DNA of 64,000 nucleotides from Sporosarcina sp. ACRSL (GTDB lineage Bacteria > Bacillota > Bacilli > Bacillales_A > Planococcaceae). Every line of letters starts with the position of its first letter. The stretch's first letter is position 1. Below the pieces are notes generated by a model that did no database searches, was not told the origin of the DNA, and worked only from the letters and a program-made list of their open reading frames with translations. Shown in pieces: positions 8,315-16,968 of the stretch. Location of the stretch: NCBI RefSeq assembly GCF_022346605.1, contig NZ_JAKRNT010000008.1, positions 1 to 64,000 of the forward strand, written 5' to 3'. The position numbers and the translations under genes were made by a program.

Positions 8315-9103
8315 TTGTCTGTGACAATGAGTCAAGCTGAATTAACTCTGTTAAACCCAATTAATAAACCGCTAGCAGGTAAGGTGGCGGTCGTAACAGG
8401 TGGTTCCCGAGGTATTGGAGCTGCAATCGCAAAAGGACTAGCGAAAAATGGAGCATACGTTGTCATTAATTATCAGTTTAGAATAGACTGTGCAGAGGCT
8501 GTCGTGAAGGAAATTGAAGAATTAGGCGGTTTTTGCTGTGCTATTCAGTCGGACGTATCGAAGCCGAACGACGTAAAAAAACTTATCGAAGCAGTAATTA
8601 AACGATATGGAAAAATCGATATTCTAATAAATAACGCCGGAATTACAAGAGACCGGACATTCCGTAAACTGACCAGTGAGGAATGGAAAGAGGTAATTGA
8701 TGTCAATCTAAACAGTGTATTTTTTACAACTTCGGAAGTTATAAATCACATGTTGGAACAGAATTATGGTCGAATTATTAATATAAGCTCAATCATCGGG
8801 CAAGCGGGAGGGTTTGGACAAACAAACTATGCAGCTTCTAAAGCTGGCATTATAGGTTTAACAAAATCTCTTGCTTTAGAAACAGCGAAGAATGGGATAA
8901 CGGTCAATTCTGTATGTCCAGGTTTCATAGAGACTGAAATGGTGGAAGAAATGCCTGAAAGTGTTAGAGAAAATATCATTTCCAAAATACCGATGAAACG
9001 TTTAGGGCAAACGGATGAAATTGCAGAAGCGGTATTATTCCTTATTCAAGCAAGCTATATTACAGGTCAATCGATTAACGTAAATGGCGGCTTATATATG
9101 TAA
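8315..9103 (+). CDS. phaB: Acetoacetyl-CoA reductase PhaB (SDR family)
   Basis: NADPH-dependent reduction of acetoacetyl-CoA to (R)-3-hydroxybutyryl-CoA, the monomer for PhaC. It is a short-chain dehydrogenase with TGGSRGIG cofactor motif near residue 30, NNAG, catalytic Ser (ISSIIG) and YxxxK (YAASK). The C-terminal ITGQSINVNGG is usual for the family. TTG at 8315 fits the upstream GAGGATTGG; GTG 8321 and ATG 8327 are alternatives with poorer spacing. FabG-type enzymes look alike; the operon position between phaR and phaC decides the name. Confidence 0.88.
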   Translation: MSVTMSQAELTLLNPINKPLAGKVAVVTGGSRGIGAAIAKGLAKNGAYVVINYQFRIDCAEAVVKEIEELGGFCCAIQSDVSKPNDVKKLIEAVIKRYGKIDILINNAGITRDRTFRKLTSEEWKEVIDVNLNSVFFTTSEVINHMLEQNYGRIINISSIIGQAGGFGQTNYAASKAGIIGLTKSLALETAKNGITVNSVCPGFIETEMVEEMPESVRENIISKIPMKRLGQTDEIAEAVLFLIQASYITGQSINVNGGLYM

Positions 9104-9170
9104 CCTGTAATTTTATATATATAGGGGAATCCCCAATAGGAGTTCCATGAAAAATGATAGGGGGTAAATC

Positions 9171-10259
9171 ATGGTGTATTCCATTACAAATCAATTAGAT
9201 AGCTTATTAGATACATTACCGGATGATATTAAGGTTAATTATCGACGATATAAACGAGTAATGGATGTTATAACAAAAGAAGCTGATCCACTAGTTGGTC
9301 AAACGCCCAAAGAGGTCATTTGGACTAAAAATATAGCTAAATTGTATCGCTATCAACCGCAAAGTAAGAAAACAAATCGTGTACCAATTTTAATGATTTA
9401 TGCATTGATCAATAAGCCATATATTTTAGATTTAACTCCAGGAAATAGCTTAATTGAATATTTAACTAATCTAGGTCACGATGTTTATTTACTTGACTGG
9501 GGAACACCTGGTTATGAGGATAGGCATTTGAAGTTCGATCATTATATTTTAGATTACATTCCGAAAGCCGTTAAGAAAGTTCTTAAAACGTCAGAGGCAA
9601 GTGAAATCAGTTTGTTAGGGTATTGTATGGGCGGCACGATGACAACAATTTTTGCCGCACTACACCCACAATTACCTATTCGAAACATTGTATTATTGAC
9701 GACGCCTATTGATTTTTCTGACGCAGGATTATATACAAAATGGTTGGATGAACGTTATTATAATGTGGATAAATTAGTAGACACGCTGGGGTTAATTCCT
9801 GCTGAAATGATTGATTTTGGAAACAAGTTATTGAACCCAATTGGCAGTTATTACGGGCCTTATGTTAGTCTAGTCGATCGTGTAGACAATGAAAAGTTCG
9901 TTACCAATTGGAAGCTCATGCAAAAGTGGCTCGCGGATGGAATCCCTTTTACTGGTGAAGCATATAGACAATGGATCGGTGAATTGTATCAACAAAACAA
10001 ATTAATAAACGACGACCTTTATATAAGAGGACAACGGGTAGAGTTACGTAAGATTACAGCAAACCTATTAAATATTGCCGGGAAGAAAGATGTCATTGTG
10101 AATCCGAAGCAAGCAGAACCGCTCAATGCGAAAGTCTCAAGTGAACACAAGGCCTTTCATATAGTCGATACTGGCCATGTTTCTGTTGTCACAGGAAGTA
10201 AGGCGATCAATGATATCCATCCGATGATTGAAAAGTGGTTAACCCAAAACTCCAACTAA
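9171..10259 (+). CDS. phaC: Class IV polyhydroxyalkanoate synthase PhaC
   Basis: Catalytic subunit that polymerises (R)-3-hydroxyacyl-CoA into storage polyester, 362 residues, the usual size for class III/IV enzymes. The lipase-like box is GYCMGG with nucleophile Cys152. The probable triad is Cys152, Asp307 (GKKDVIV) and His336 (DTGHVSVV). DWGTPGYED near residue 109 is also conserved. AGGGGGT lies in front of ATG 9171. The pairing with PhaR, not PhaE, makes it class IV. A terminator follows. Confidence 0.95.
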   Translation: MVYSITNQLDSLLDTLPDDIKVNYRRYKRVMDVITKEADPLVGQTPKEVIWTKNIAKLYRYQPQSKKTNRVPILMIYALINKPYILDLTPGNSLIEYLTNLGHDVYLLDWGTPGYEDRHLKFDHYILDYIPKAVKKVLKTSEASEISLLGYCMGGTMTTIFAALHPQLPIRNIVLLTTPIDFSDAGLYTKWLDERYYNVDKLVDTLGLIPAEMIDFGNKLLNPIGSYYGPYVSLVDRVDNEKFVTNWKLMQKWLADGIPFTGEAYRQWIGELYQQNKLINDDLYIRGQRVELRKITANLLNIAGKKDVIVNPKQAEPLNAKVSSEHKAFHIVDTGHVSVVTGSKAINDIHPMIEKWLTQNSN

Positions 10260-10269
10260 TAATAGTGTC

Positions 10270-10309
10270 AGTGCCACATCAATTATGTTGGCAGCTGGCA
10301 CTTTTTTTA
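10270..10309 (+). terminator. Terminator of phaRBC
   Basis: AGTGCCA (10270-10276) pairs with TGGCACT (10296-10302), followed by seven T. Confidence 0.85.
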
Positions 10310-10333
10310 TTGTCGAATTTTTTGAGGTTTTTG

Positions 10334-10362
10334 TTGACACCGGAGTTAATACATTATATATT
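10334..10362 (+). promoter_or_regulatory. Sigma-A promoter of the iron importer operon
   Basis: TTGACA (10334-10339), a 17-base spacer and TATATT (10357-10362). The Fur-like box just downstream covers the expected start point. Confidence 0.85.
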
Positions 10363-10371
10363 ATCATTGAC

Positions 10372-10390
10372 ATTGAGAATCATTTTCAAT
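10372..10390. promoter_or_regulatory. Fur box
   Basis: ATTGAGAATCATTTTCAAT is a 9-1-9 inverted repeat with one mismatch between the arms, close to the Fur consensus GATAATGATAATCATTATC. Its position over the transcription start fits iron-dependent repression of the importer. Confidence 0.8.
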
Positions 10391-10415
10391 TAAAGAAGTC
10401 AGGAGATGAACATGT

Positions 10416-11486
10416 ATGAAAAAAAGCTTGATTTTCCTTCTTGTCACGATGATGCTTGTACTTTCGGCATGCGGCAGTGCAGGCAACACTAGTTCTACAA
10501 ATGAGGCTACAAAAACAGGGTCTGAGGTAGATTCAGGAGAAGTGAATTTATATACAAGTAGACATTATGATGTCGATAATGAGTTATATAAAAAATTTGA
10601 AGAAGAAACAGGCATTAAAGTGAATGTGATTAAAGGTGAAGCCGACGAGCTAATCGAGCGAATCAAACGTGAAGGAACTGCAACGAAAGCAGATATTTTA
10701 TTAACAGCAGATGTCGGTAGACTTTACCGTGCAAAAGAAGATGGATTGCTTCAAGCGGCGTCTAGTGACACATTATCTAAACAAGTGCCTTCTAATTACC
10801 GAGATAATGATGATATGTGGGTAGGTTTGACGAAACGTGCACGTGTTTTAGTGTATAATAAAGACAAAGTGAAGCCTGAAGAATTATCTACATACGAGGC
10901 TCTTACTGATGATGAATGGAAAGGACGAGTTCTTGTTCGTTCTTCAGAAAGCGTTTATAACCAATCACTTCTCGCTTCTTTCATTGAAATAAATGGAGAA
11001 GAGAAGGCGAAAGAATGGGCACAAGGTATTGTTAACAACTTCGCTCGAAATCCTGAAGGCGGAGACCGGGATCAGGCAAAAGCAATTGCTGCTGGAATTG
11101 GCGATGTTGCGATCATGAACACGTACTATTTTGGTCAAATGCTTAACTCGCAAGAACCTGAAGAAGTGAAAGTAGCAGAGAATCTCGGTGTATTCTTCCC
11201 GAACCAAGAAACAACTGGAGCACATGTGAATATTAGCGGTGCGGGCGTGGTAAAAGGATCGAAAAATGCTGATAATGCATTGAAATTACTTGAATTCCTT
11301 ACTGGGGAAGAAGCGCAAGCTGAGTTCGCTTCGGCGAATTATGAATACCCGGTGAATAACAATGTAGAACCTTCTGAGCTCCTCAAATCTTGGGGTGAAT
11401 TCAAAGAACAAGATATTCCGTTATCGACTCTCGGAGAAAACAACGCGAAAGCGATTATGATTTTTAACGAAGTCGGCTGGAAATAA
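10416..11486 (+). CDS. fbpA: Iron(III) ABC transporter substrate-binding lipoprotein
   Basis: Extracytoplasmic ferric-ion binding protein of the FbpA/FutA type, 356 residues. The signal peptide ends in lipobox LSAC with Cys19 predicted to be lipidated. The mature start GEVNLYTSRHYDVDNELYKKF matches the FutA-type opening, whose Tyr residues help bind iron. MNTYYFGQM carries the paired Tyr residues typical of ferric binding proteins. The start ATG has AGGAGAT upstream. It is the first gene of a three-gene operon under a Fur box. Confidence 0.9.
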   Translation: MKKSLIFLLVTMMLVLSACGSAGNTSSTNEATKTGSEVDSGEVNLYTSRHYDVDNELYKKFEEETGIKVNVIKGEADELIERIKREGTATKADILLTADVGRLYRAKEDGLLQAASSDTLSKQVPSNYRDNDDMWVGLTKRARVLVYNKDKVKPEELSTYEALTDDEWKGRVLVRSSESVYNQSLLASFIEINGEEKAKEWAQGIVNNFARNPEGGDRDQAKAIAAGIGDVAIMNTYYFGQMLNSQEPEEVKVAENLGVFFPNQETTGAHVNISGAGVVKGSKNADNALKLLEFLTGEEAQAEFASANYEYPVNNNVEPSELLKSWGEFKEQDIPLSTLGENNAKAIMIFNEVGWK

Positions 11487-11490
11487 AGAG

Positions 11491-11524
11491 TAAGCCCCCT
11501 GCCGCTTTTGCGGTAAGGGGCTTA
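11491..11524 (+). other. Intercistronic stem-loop after the binding-protein gene
   Basis: TAAGCCCC (11491-11498) pairs with GGGGCTTA (11517-11524), with a second inner GCCGC/GCGG stem. No long T run follows. This fits an mRNA-stabilising or partly terminating structure that leaves more binding protein than permease, a common pattern in ABC importer operons. Confidence 0.65.
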
Positions 11525-11553
11525 TTGCGGAAAAGATAAAGGGTGGATTTGTC

Positions 11554-13182
11554 ATGAACAGGTATTTGGCGAACGTGAATGGGTGGACAATCGGTGCAAT
11601 ACTTATTATTATCTTGCTGTTTGTGCCAAATGTCTCGATTGTGACTGGCATATTTTCGCCGGCAAGTGAAAACTGGGCGCATATTAAGGAATACATGCTC
11701 TTAAAATATATAAAATCGTCATTGACACTCGTTTTTTTTACAGCATTGTTTACAGGTGCAATTGGATTGAGCCTTGCCTGGCTTATTGCCCAATATGATT
11801 TTCCGCTAAGGAATTTCATGAAATGGGCACTCATCCTGCCTTTATCTATCCCGCCATTTATCGGAGCTTACACGTATCATGGCATCGTTAATTACACAGG
11901 CGTTATTCAAAAAACACTCCGAAACCAGTTTGATATTACGCCGAATCCCGCATTTTTTGACATTATGAATGTACCAGGTGCGATTTTCATTTATACAATA
12001 TTCCTCTATCCGTATGTATACATGATTACAAGAATATTCTTATCTCATCAATCGGCATCACTCATTGAAAGTGCCCGTACTCTTGGGAAAGGGCCATGGG
12101 AAATTTTTTCAAAAGTGGTTATCCCGATTTCACGCGTCTCGATTATTGGTGGAGTTAGTCTCGTCGTATTGGAAGTACTAAATGATTATGGCGTTGTCAA
12201 GTATTTCGGGATTCAAACGTTCAGTACAGCAATTTTCCAAACATGGTTCGGGCTTGGTGATCTTGATTCATCCATCAAACTCGCGGCATCACTCATGGGT
12301 ATAGTTATTTTTATTCTGATCATTGAACGTTTGCTACGAGGCGGTAAACAGTACAGTTATTCAACGACGAAAGTGAGACCACTCCCTCTTGTGAAATTAA
12401 AAGGGAAGTCAGCCGTCTTTGCCACAATATATACATTGATTATTTTTAGCGTTGCATTTCTTATACCAGTTATTCAGCTGATTGACTGGGTTATTCTGAC
12501 GTTTGGGAAGGTACCAATGGAGGAAGTCCTCACCTATACGAAAAACTCAGTTACAGTTGCTGTAATAAGTGCAACATTGATTATCGTGTTCTCGCTTATC
12601 GTTGGTAATTTTAGCCGTATCGTACATCATAAGCTTGCAAAACTGTTACCGAAACTGACAATTCTCGGTTATTCAATTCCAGGGGCAGTTATCGCGGTAG
12701 CGGTTGTTACAACGTTTATTGCTCTTGACCGCAATTTTGCACCGATTTATCAATTTTTTGGCGTTGAATCAGCACTTGTTTTAAGCGTTAGTCTATTTAT
12801 GCTCATCAGTGCTTACGTTATCCGTTTTTTTGCGATTGGGTATAATTCAATTGAATCTGGATTCGATAAAATTGGAACGGATTTCCGCGATGCTTCTCGC
12901 ATGTTAGGAGCTAATAGCATGCGTACATTTTTCAAAATAGACGTTCCGATGATGAAGGGCGCTATTATTAGTGGATTTGTTCTCGTTTTTGTAGATATTC
13001 TTAAAGAAATTCCATTAACGCTTATCTTACGACCGTTCAACTACGACACACTAGCAACAAAAGCATTCCAATATGCTAGCGATGAAAAGATCATGGAGGC
13101 TTCCCAAGCTTCGTTACTAATTGTTGGTGTAAGCGCAATTGCCATTATTGTTTTCCATAAGTTACTAAGAGAGGAGCCATAA
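11554..13182 (+). CDS. fbpB: Iron(III) ABC transporter permease (two fused domains)
   Basis: Membrane subunit of the ferric importer, 542 residues, about twelve membrane helices in two homologous halves (FbpB/ThiP architecture). Each half has a coupling loop, around ESARTLGKGPWEIFSKVVIP in the first and DASRMLGANSMRTFFKIDVP in the second. GGATTTG precedes ATG 11554. It is followed by the ATPase gene after four bases. No separate second permease is needed, since one chain holds both. Confidence 0.9.
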   Translation: MNRYLANVNGWTIGAILIIILLFVPNVSIVTGIFSPASENWAHIKEYMLLKYIKSSLTLVFFTALFTGAIGLSLAWLIAQYDFPLRNFMKWALILPLSIPPFIGAYTYHGIVNYTGVIQKTLRNQFDITPNPAFFDIMNVPGAIFIYTIFLYPYVYMITRIFLSHQSASLIESARTLGKGPWEIFSKVVIPISRVSIIGGVSLVVLEVLNDYGVVKYFGIQTFSTAIFQTWFGLGDLDSSIKLAASLMGIVIFILIIERLLRGGKQYSYSTTKVRPLPLVKLKGKSAVFATIYTLIIFSVAFLIPVIQLIDWVILTFGKVPMEEVLTYTKNSVTVAVISATLIIVFSLIVGNFSRIVHHKLAKLLPKLTILGYSIPGAVIAVAVVTTFIALDRNFAPIYQFFGVESALVLSVSLFMLISAYVIRFFAIGYNSIESGFDKIGTDFRDASRMLGANSMRTFFKIDVPMMKGAIISGFVLVFVDILKEIPLTLILRPFNYDTLATKAFQYASDEKIMEASQASLLIVGVSAIAIIVFHKLLREEP

Positions 13183-13186
13183 TGAT

Positions 13187-13927
13187 ATGTTCATCGATAT
13201 TCAAAATTTGAGTTTTACTTATTCAAATTCATCAATGAAAGCAATCAACGATATTTCATTTACAGTGGAAAAAGGAGAAGTCATCTCCATACTCGGCCGA
13301 AGCGGAAGTGGGAAAAGTACAATTTTACGCATAATTGCAGGACTTGAAATGCCGAATGGTGGTTCGTTCATATTAAATGGTAAAAAAATTATGGATACTC
13401 GTACATTTATCCAACCTGAAAAGCGTGGAATTGGAATGGTGTTTCAAGACTACGCGCTTTTCCCTCATATGAATGTAGAAGAGAACATATTGTTTGGGCT
13501 CTCGAAGATGAGTCGCAATGATAAGAAGAAGCGCACAAATGAAGTACTCGAACTCGTTGAACTTGAAGGGTTTGAAAAGCGATATCCACATCAATTGAGT
13601 GGTGGTCAACAACAAAGGGTTGCACTTGCACGTGCAATTGCTCCAGAACCCGATCTAATTCTGCTAGACGAGCCGTTTAGTAATCTTGATACAGATTTGC
13701 AAGTGAAAATTAGAGGAGATCTTCGTCGGATTCTTAAAAAAGCAAATACAACTGCTATTTTTGTCACCCATAATGTAAATGATGCACATGCACTTGCAGA
13801 CCGCATTGTGAAAATTAAAGACGGTAAGATTGAAAAGATTGGGCGTCCTTGTGATTTGTTAGGTCTTTCAACTTCGGAACTTCCAAGTACGGTTGAAAAA
13901 GCTTCCGAAGAACTTCTGACTGTTTGA
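13187..13927 (+). CDS. fbpC: Iron(III) ABC transporter ATP-binding protein
   Basis: ATPase of the ferric importer, 246 residues. It shows Walker A GRSGSGKST, the signature LSGGQQQR, Walker B LILLDEPFSNLD and the switch His in FVTHNVND. It is shorter than FbpC proteins that carry a C-terminal regulatory domain of about 100 residues, so it may lack iron-dependent trans-inhibition (inference). It ends just before a strong hairpin shared with the convergent gene. Confidence 0.9.
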   Translation: MFIDIQNLSFTYSNSSMKAINDISFTVEKGEVISILGRSGSGKSTILRIIAGLEMPNGGSFILNGKKIMDTRTFIQPEKRGIGMVFQDYALFPHMNVEENILFGLSKMSRNDKKKRTNEVLELVELEGFEKRYPHQLSGGQQQRVALARAIAPEPDLILLDEPFSNLDTDLQVKIRGDLRRILKKANTTAIFVTHNVNDAHALADRIVKIKDGKIEKIGRPCDLLGLSTSELPSTVEKASEELLTV

Positions 13928-13947
13928 AATGAACGAAAGCCAACAGA

Positions 13948-13978
13948 GAAACACGAAGGCATTGTGCCTTCGTGTTTC
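13948..13978. terminator. Bidirectional terminator between fbpC and the deacetylase-like gene
   Basis: A perfect 14-base stem, GAAACACGAAGGCA against TGCCTTCGTGTTTC, with a three-base loop. It lies between convergent genes. The T runs are short on both strands. Confidence 0.75.
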
Positions 13979-13982
13979 AGAT

Positions 13983-14756
13983 TTACTCAAGTCCTTTATC
14001 CAGTATTTTATATTCAGGTATTAAATCAGATAACCCAACGATTTCCGCCTTATCCTGAAAAACAGGAATGTATTCTTTGAGCACATCGACCATTATAGGC
14101 CCTGATACCCCGACATGACCTATAGCAATGATTCGTTCATTTTCCAATAATTTACGATCCAATAACTGGGCTTGTTTCTTAATATGCTGGGTCGTATAGA
14201 CATGATCGAAAAATAAATCGTTTTCTAAAAAGGGGACGTTCATTTCCGTAGCCAGTTTACTGACGACACTTTTCCCTGTCGTCTTGCTATCAAGATAAAA
14301 GAGCCCATTTTTCTTACATATGTCCAGAACAATCCGCATCACTCGTTCATCCTCTGTTGCTTTTGAACCCATATGATGATTCATGCCAACTGCATGAGGA
14401 ACATCTTGTATGGCCGCTTCTACACGTCTCCGGATTTCATCGTCGCTTAAATCGGTCGTAATGGCTTGTGGTCCAAGCCAATTTTTTTTGCCTTTCTTCG
14501 GTTCCATCGGTAAATGGACAAGTACGTCATGCCCATTATTAAAAGCAAGCTCTGCATCCGTTTTGGTCGATGGCAGAAAGGGCATAACAGCTACAGTTAG
14601 CTTTATCGGGAGGTTAAGGATCTCTTCCGTGCCCGGCATATTATTGCCGAAATCATCGATGACAATTGCCAAGTTTTTTGGGGAAGAAGAAGGAGCTGCT
14701 GCGAACGTAGGTTGTGTGATTAACAAAAGTAAAAATCTCCTTATTAAGATTTTCAT
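13983..14756 (-). CDS. Divergent polysaccharide deacetylase family protein (YibQ-like)
   Basis: Probably exported; the family (DUF610/YibQ, distantly related to NodB-type carbohydrate deacetylases) has no firmly known substrate. I place the start at 14756, behind AAAGGAG. This gives about 257 residues beginning with a signal peptide (KILIRRFLLLLITQPTFAAA). The longer frame to 14798 has no ribosome binding site. Family motifs include LAIVIDDFG, VAVMPFLPST, LVHLPMEP and MNHHMGSKAT, with Asp/His residues that could bind metal. A role in cell-wall or spore polysaccharide turnover is a guess. Confidence 0.8.
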   Translation of the reverse strand: MKILIRRFLLLLITQPTFAAAPSSSPKNLAIVIDDFGNNMPGTEEILNLPIKLTVAVMPFLPSTKTDAELAFNNGHDVLVHLPMEPKKGKKNWLGPQAITTDLSDDEIRRRVEAAIQDVPHAVGMNHHMGSKATEDERVMRIVLDICKKNGLFYLDSKTTGKSVVSKLATEMNVPFLENDLFFDHVYTTQHIKKQAQLLDRKLLENERIIAIGHVGVSGPIMVDVLKEYIPVFQDKAEIVGLSDLIPEYKILDKGLE

Positions 14757-14823
14757 TAAATAACTCCTTTTTTTGAAATAGTGTTCCCAGTTGTTCATCG
14801 AATATAGAAAGTAACATCAATAA

Positions 14824-14850
14824 AGAGGCTGGGACATTGTCCCAGCCTCT
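14824..14850 (-). terminator. Terminator of phoX
   Basis: AGAGGCTGGGACA and TGTCCCAGCCTCT form a 13-base inverted repeat just past the phoX stop codon. On the minus strand it is followed by TTTATTG. Confidence 0.75.
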
Positions 14851-14862
14851 CACTTATCTAGA

Positions 14863-16617
14863 TTATTTTTTATCAACAGCGGGTAATTGGATATAACCGA
14901 TGTTCCCTGGATTTTGAGAACCAACCATTAAGTAAGAGTACCCATTTAAATTATCAATCGCTTGTATTCCAGTGACTTCACCGCCATCTGGTGCAGAAAC
15001 GATTCGAGAAAGTTCTTTAGAATCAATATTATAAGCCCAGCCAACATTATTTACATGATTGCCCGTGTCTTCAGCAATAAATAAAGTTCTTAGGTTTTCG
15101 GAGTATACAATGTTGTCTGGATTAGCAATTTTATCGAGATGAGCTCTGTTGCCATCTTCATCTTTTGGAATGTCTTCACCGACTAAAATAGCTTCCATTT
15201 TCGTTGTTACATAATCGCTATCAATAGGGTTGCCTTCACGATCTGTTTGTCCTTCAGCTAGACTCATTTCATAAATGCCGCCTGCATTGATTTTTGGCAG
15301 TCGAATATCATCTACAGGATCATTTGGATTTTCTTCCATGCCTTTTGCAATCGTGGACATAGCCATATAGACTTTGTTATCGGCTTTGTTGAATGTGACT
15401 GTTTCCATCTTGTTAAACTCTGAAGTTGCTCCAAGCATTGCTCCATATCGACGGGATTCTAAGAAAGCCGCCGCTTTTTCCATGCCTGGTTTTACTTTCA
15501 GAAATTCTTCTCCAGCTGCTGTTTTAATATGGCTGAAGCCATTTGCTGCTGCATACTCAGCATCATTTGTCGTTTCGAAAATATCACTGAATGTCAGTGT
15601 TTCAGCTAATTCTTTAATTTCTTGGTCGTTTGCATGTCCTAATTTAATCCATTCTATATTCCCAGCACCACCGTTTTCGGCACTCGTTTGCTCAAATTTT
15701 GCAGCATAAAGTGTCCCAGCGGATAAATCTTTTTCTTTGTCAGCAATGTACATGAATGACATCACATAACCGCCGTCATCTCCGTAATAAACAGTGCGGT
15801 TATCAGGCGCTACTGTTACATTTTCAAAAGATAACCGACCCATGCTATGGTGCTTGACCGCTTTTGCTTCACCGTTCGGATGAACGGATACTTCTGTAGT
15901 ATATCCATATAAGTAAGGATTTCCAATTGCTGTGGAATCTTGATAATAATTTCTTGCAAATTGTGTAACAGAAGATTTTTCAGGGTTTGCTTCATGGGCA
16001 CGTGCATTTGGTTCGTACTCTTCACTACCTAAATGAGTGTTCCAAGGAGATAAGATACCAGCACATGGAGTCCAAACCCCACCGTACTCTGAAAAATCAA
16101 TCGGTTCAATATCAGTAATTTTGAGTTCGCCTGTTTTCTTATCTTGTTGGACAGTGTTTAAATATAGCGCTCTTGGCACTGTACCAATTTCATTACTTGG
16201 CATACTTTCAAAATGATTGATCATATATAACTTGCCGCTTTTGCCATTTACACTGAGCAGAGAGTTTGCATCTGGTGCTGTTGAAACTATGGGCTCGCCA
16301 TTTGCTTTCGTTATGACATTACCGTTGATGTCGACTGCAGCTCCGACAATTTTGCCGTTAATGACATCACCAGGTTCTGCTAACGAAGTGTAATCCAACT
16401 CTACTGTCTTTTGAGTACCGTCTTTTAATGTCACCTTTACTTTAGCATCACTGTACATTGTTGATTTTTCCTCTTTCGTAACAGGTACAGGCATACTAAT
16501 AAATTCAACAGATTTTACGCCTTCAATTGGTTTATGCGGTTGAGCAAATACATTGGCCGCAGTTGGAAATAGAAGTGCTGCAGTTAATAGTGGGATGATT
16601 ACCTTTTTCTTGTTCAT
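14863..16617 (-). CDS. phoX: PhoX-family alkaline phosphatase (DUF839)
   Basis: Secreted phosphomonoesterase of the calcium/iron-dependent PhoX family, 584 residues. A Sec-type signal peptide ends near AANVFAQ; there is no twin-arginine motif, unlike many PhoX proteins. The diagnostic segment is GGVWTPCAGILSPWNTHLGS, where the Cys, Thr and Glu region binds the metal cofactor in the family, followed by GRLSFENVTV, YYGDDGGYVM and FIAEDTGNH. GGAGGT precedes the ATG. A four-repeat PhoP box upstream implies induction under phosphate limitation. Confidence 0.9.
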   Translation of the reverse strand: MNKKKVIIPLLTAALLFPTAANVFAQPHKPIEGVKSVEFISMPVPVTKEEKSTMYSDAKVKVTLKDGTQKTVELDYTSLAEPGDVINGKIVGAAVDINGNVITKANGEPIVSTAPDANSLLSVNGKSGKLYMINHFESMPSNEIGTVPRALYLNTVQQDKKTGELKITDIEPIDFSEYGGVWTPCAGILSPWNTHLGSEEYEPNARAHEANPEKSSVTQFARNYYQDSTAIGNPYLYGYTTEVSVHPNGEAKAVKHHSMGRLSFENVTVAPDNRTVYYGDDGGYVMSFMYIADKEKDLSAGTLYAAKFEQTSAENGGAGNIEWIKLGHANDQEIKELAETLTFSDIFETTNDAEYAAANGFSHIKTAAGEEFLKVKPGMEKAAAFLESRRYGAMLGATSEFNKMETVTFNKADNKVYMAMSTIAKGMEENPNDPVDDIRLPKINAGGIYEMSLAEGQTDREGNPIDSDYVTTKMEAILVGEDIPKDEDGNRAHLDKIANPDNIVYSENLRTLFIAEDTGNHVNNVGWAYNIDSKELSRIVSAPDGGEVTGIQAIDNLNGYSYLMVGSQNPGNIGYIQLPAVDKK

Positions 16618-16676
16618 TCGATTAGACCTCCAATAGTTTATTAAAATATAATTCCATGATCATCATAATCATAGAA

Positions 16677-16715
16677 TGTTAAGGAAATGTTATATAAATA
16701 TTATGAAATTGTAAA
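16677..16715 (-). promoter_or_regulatory. PhoP box of phoX
   Basis: On the minus strand four hexamers, TTTACA, ATAATA, ATAACA and TTAACA, are separated by exactly five bases each (starts at 16715, 16704, 16693, 16682). This matches the TT(A/T)ACA-type direct repeats with 11-base period bound by phosphorylated PhoP. A -10-like TATGAT follows at 16673-16668. Confidence 0.8.
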
Positions 16716-16789
16716 CTCTATTATTAATATAAAAATAATACTAATTAGCTAGAAATGAAATATGACTTAATGAGTAAATAAATGTTTAA

Positions 16790-16875
16790 AAGAGGATGAT
16801 AATTACGATGAAAGCTCCAGCTTAGCTCTGTTCAATAAAGAGCTGAAAAGCCGCTACGATATTCGGCTTCTTTTG
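16790..16875 (+). other. Tandem hairpins between phoX and the PBP gene
   Basis: AGCTCT (16824-16829) pairs with AGAGCT (16839-16844), and AAGCCG (16848-16853) with CGGCTT (16864-16869) before CTTTTG. A five-codon frame ATG-AAA-GCT-CCA-GCT-TAG starts at 16808 behind AGAGG. It could be a short leader with a terminator or a small RNA end; I recognise no known riboswitch. Confidence 0.4.
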
Positions 16876-16968
16876 TTATACTAACTAAACATAAAGTAGG
16901 GTAGGTTTCTTCTTACGGGTATGCTAAACTTTGAAAGTTCGAAAGGCAATGAAGAAGGTGGAATTCAT

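Noticed and set aside
16800-16880. Riboswitch (cyclic di-GMP or other class) before the PBP gene
   Set aside because: Hairpins are present, but none of the conserved core sequences of classes I know is visible, so I report only the hairpins.
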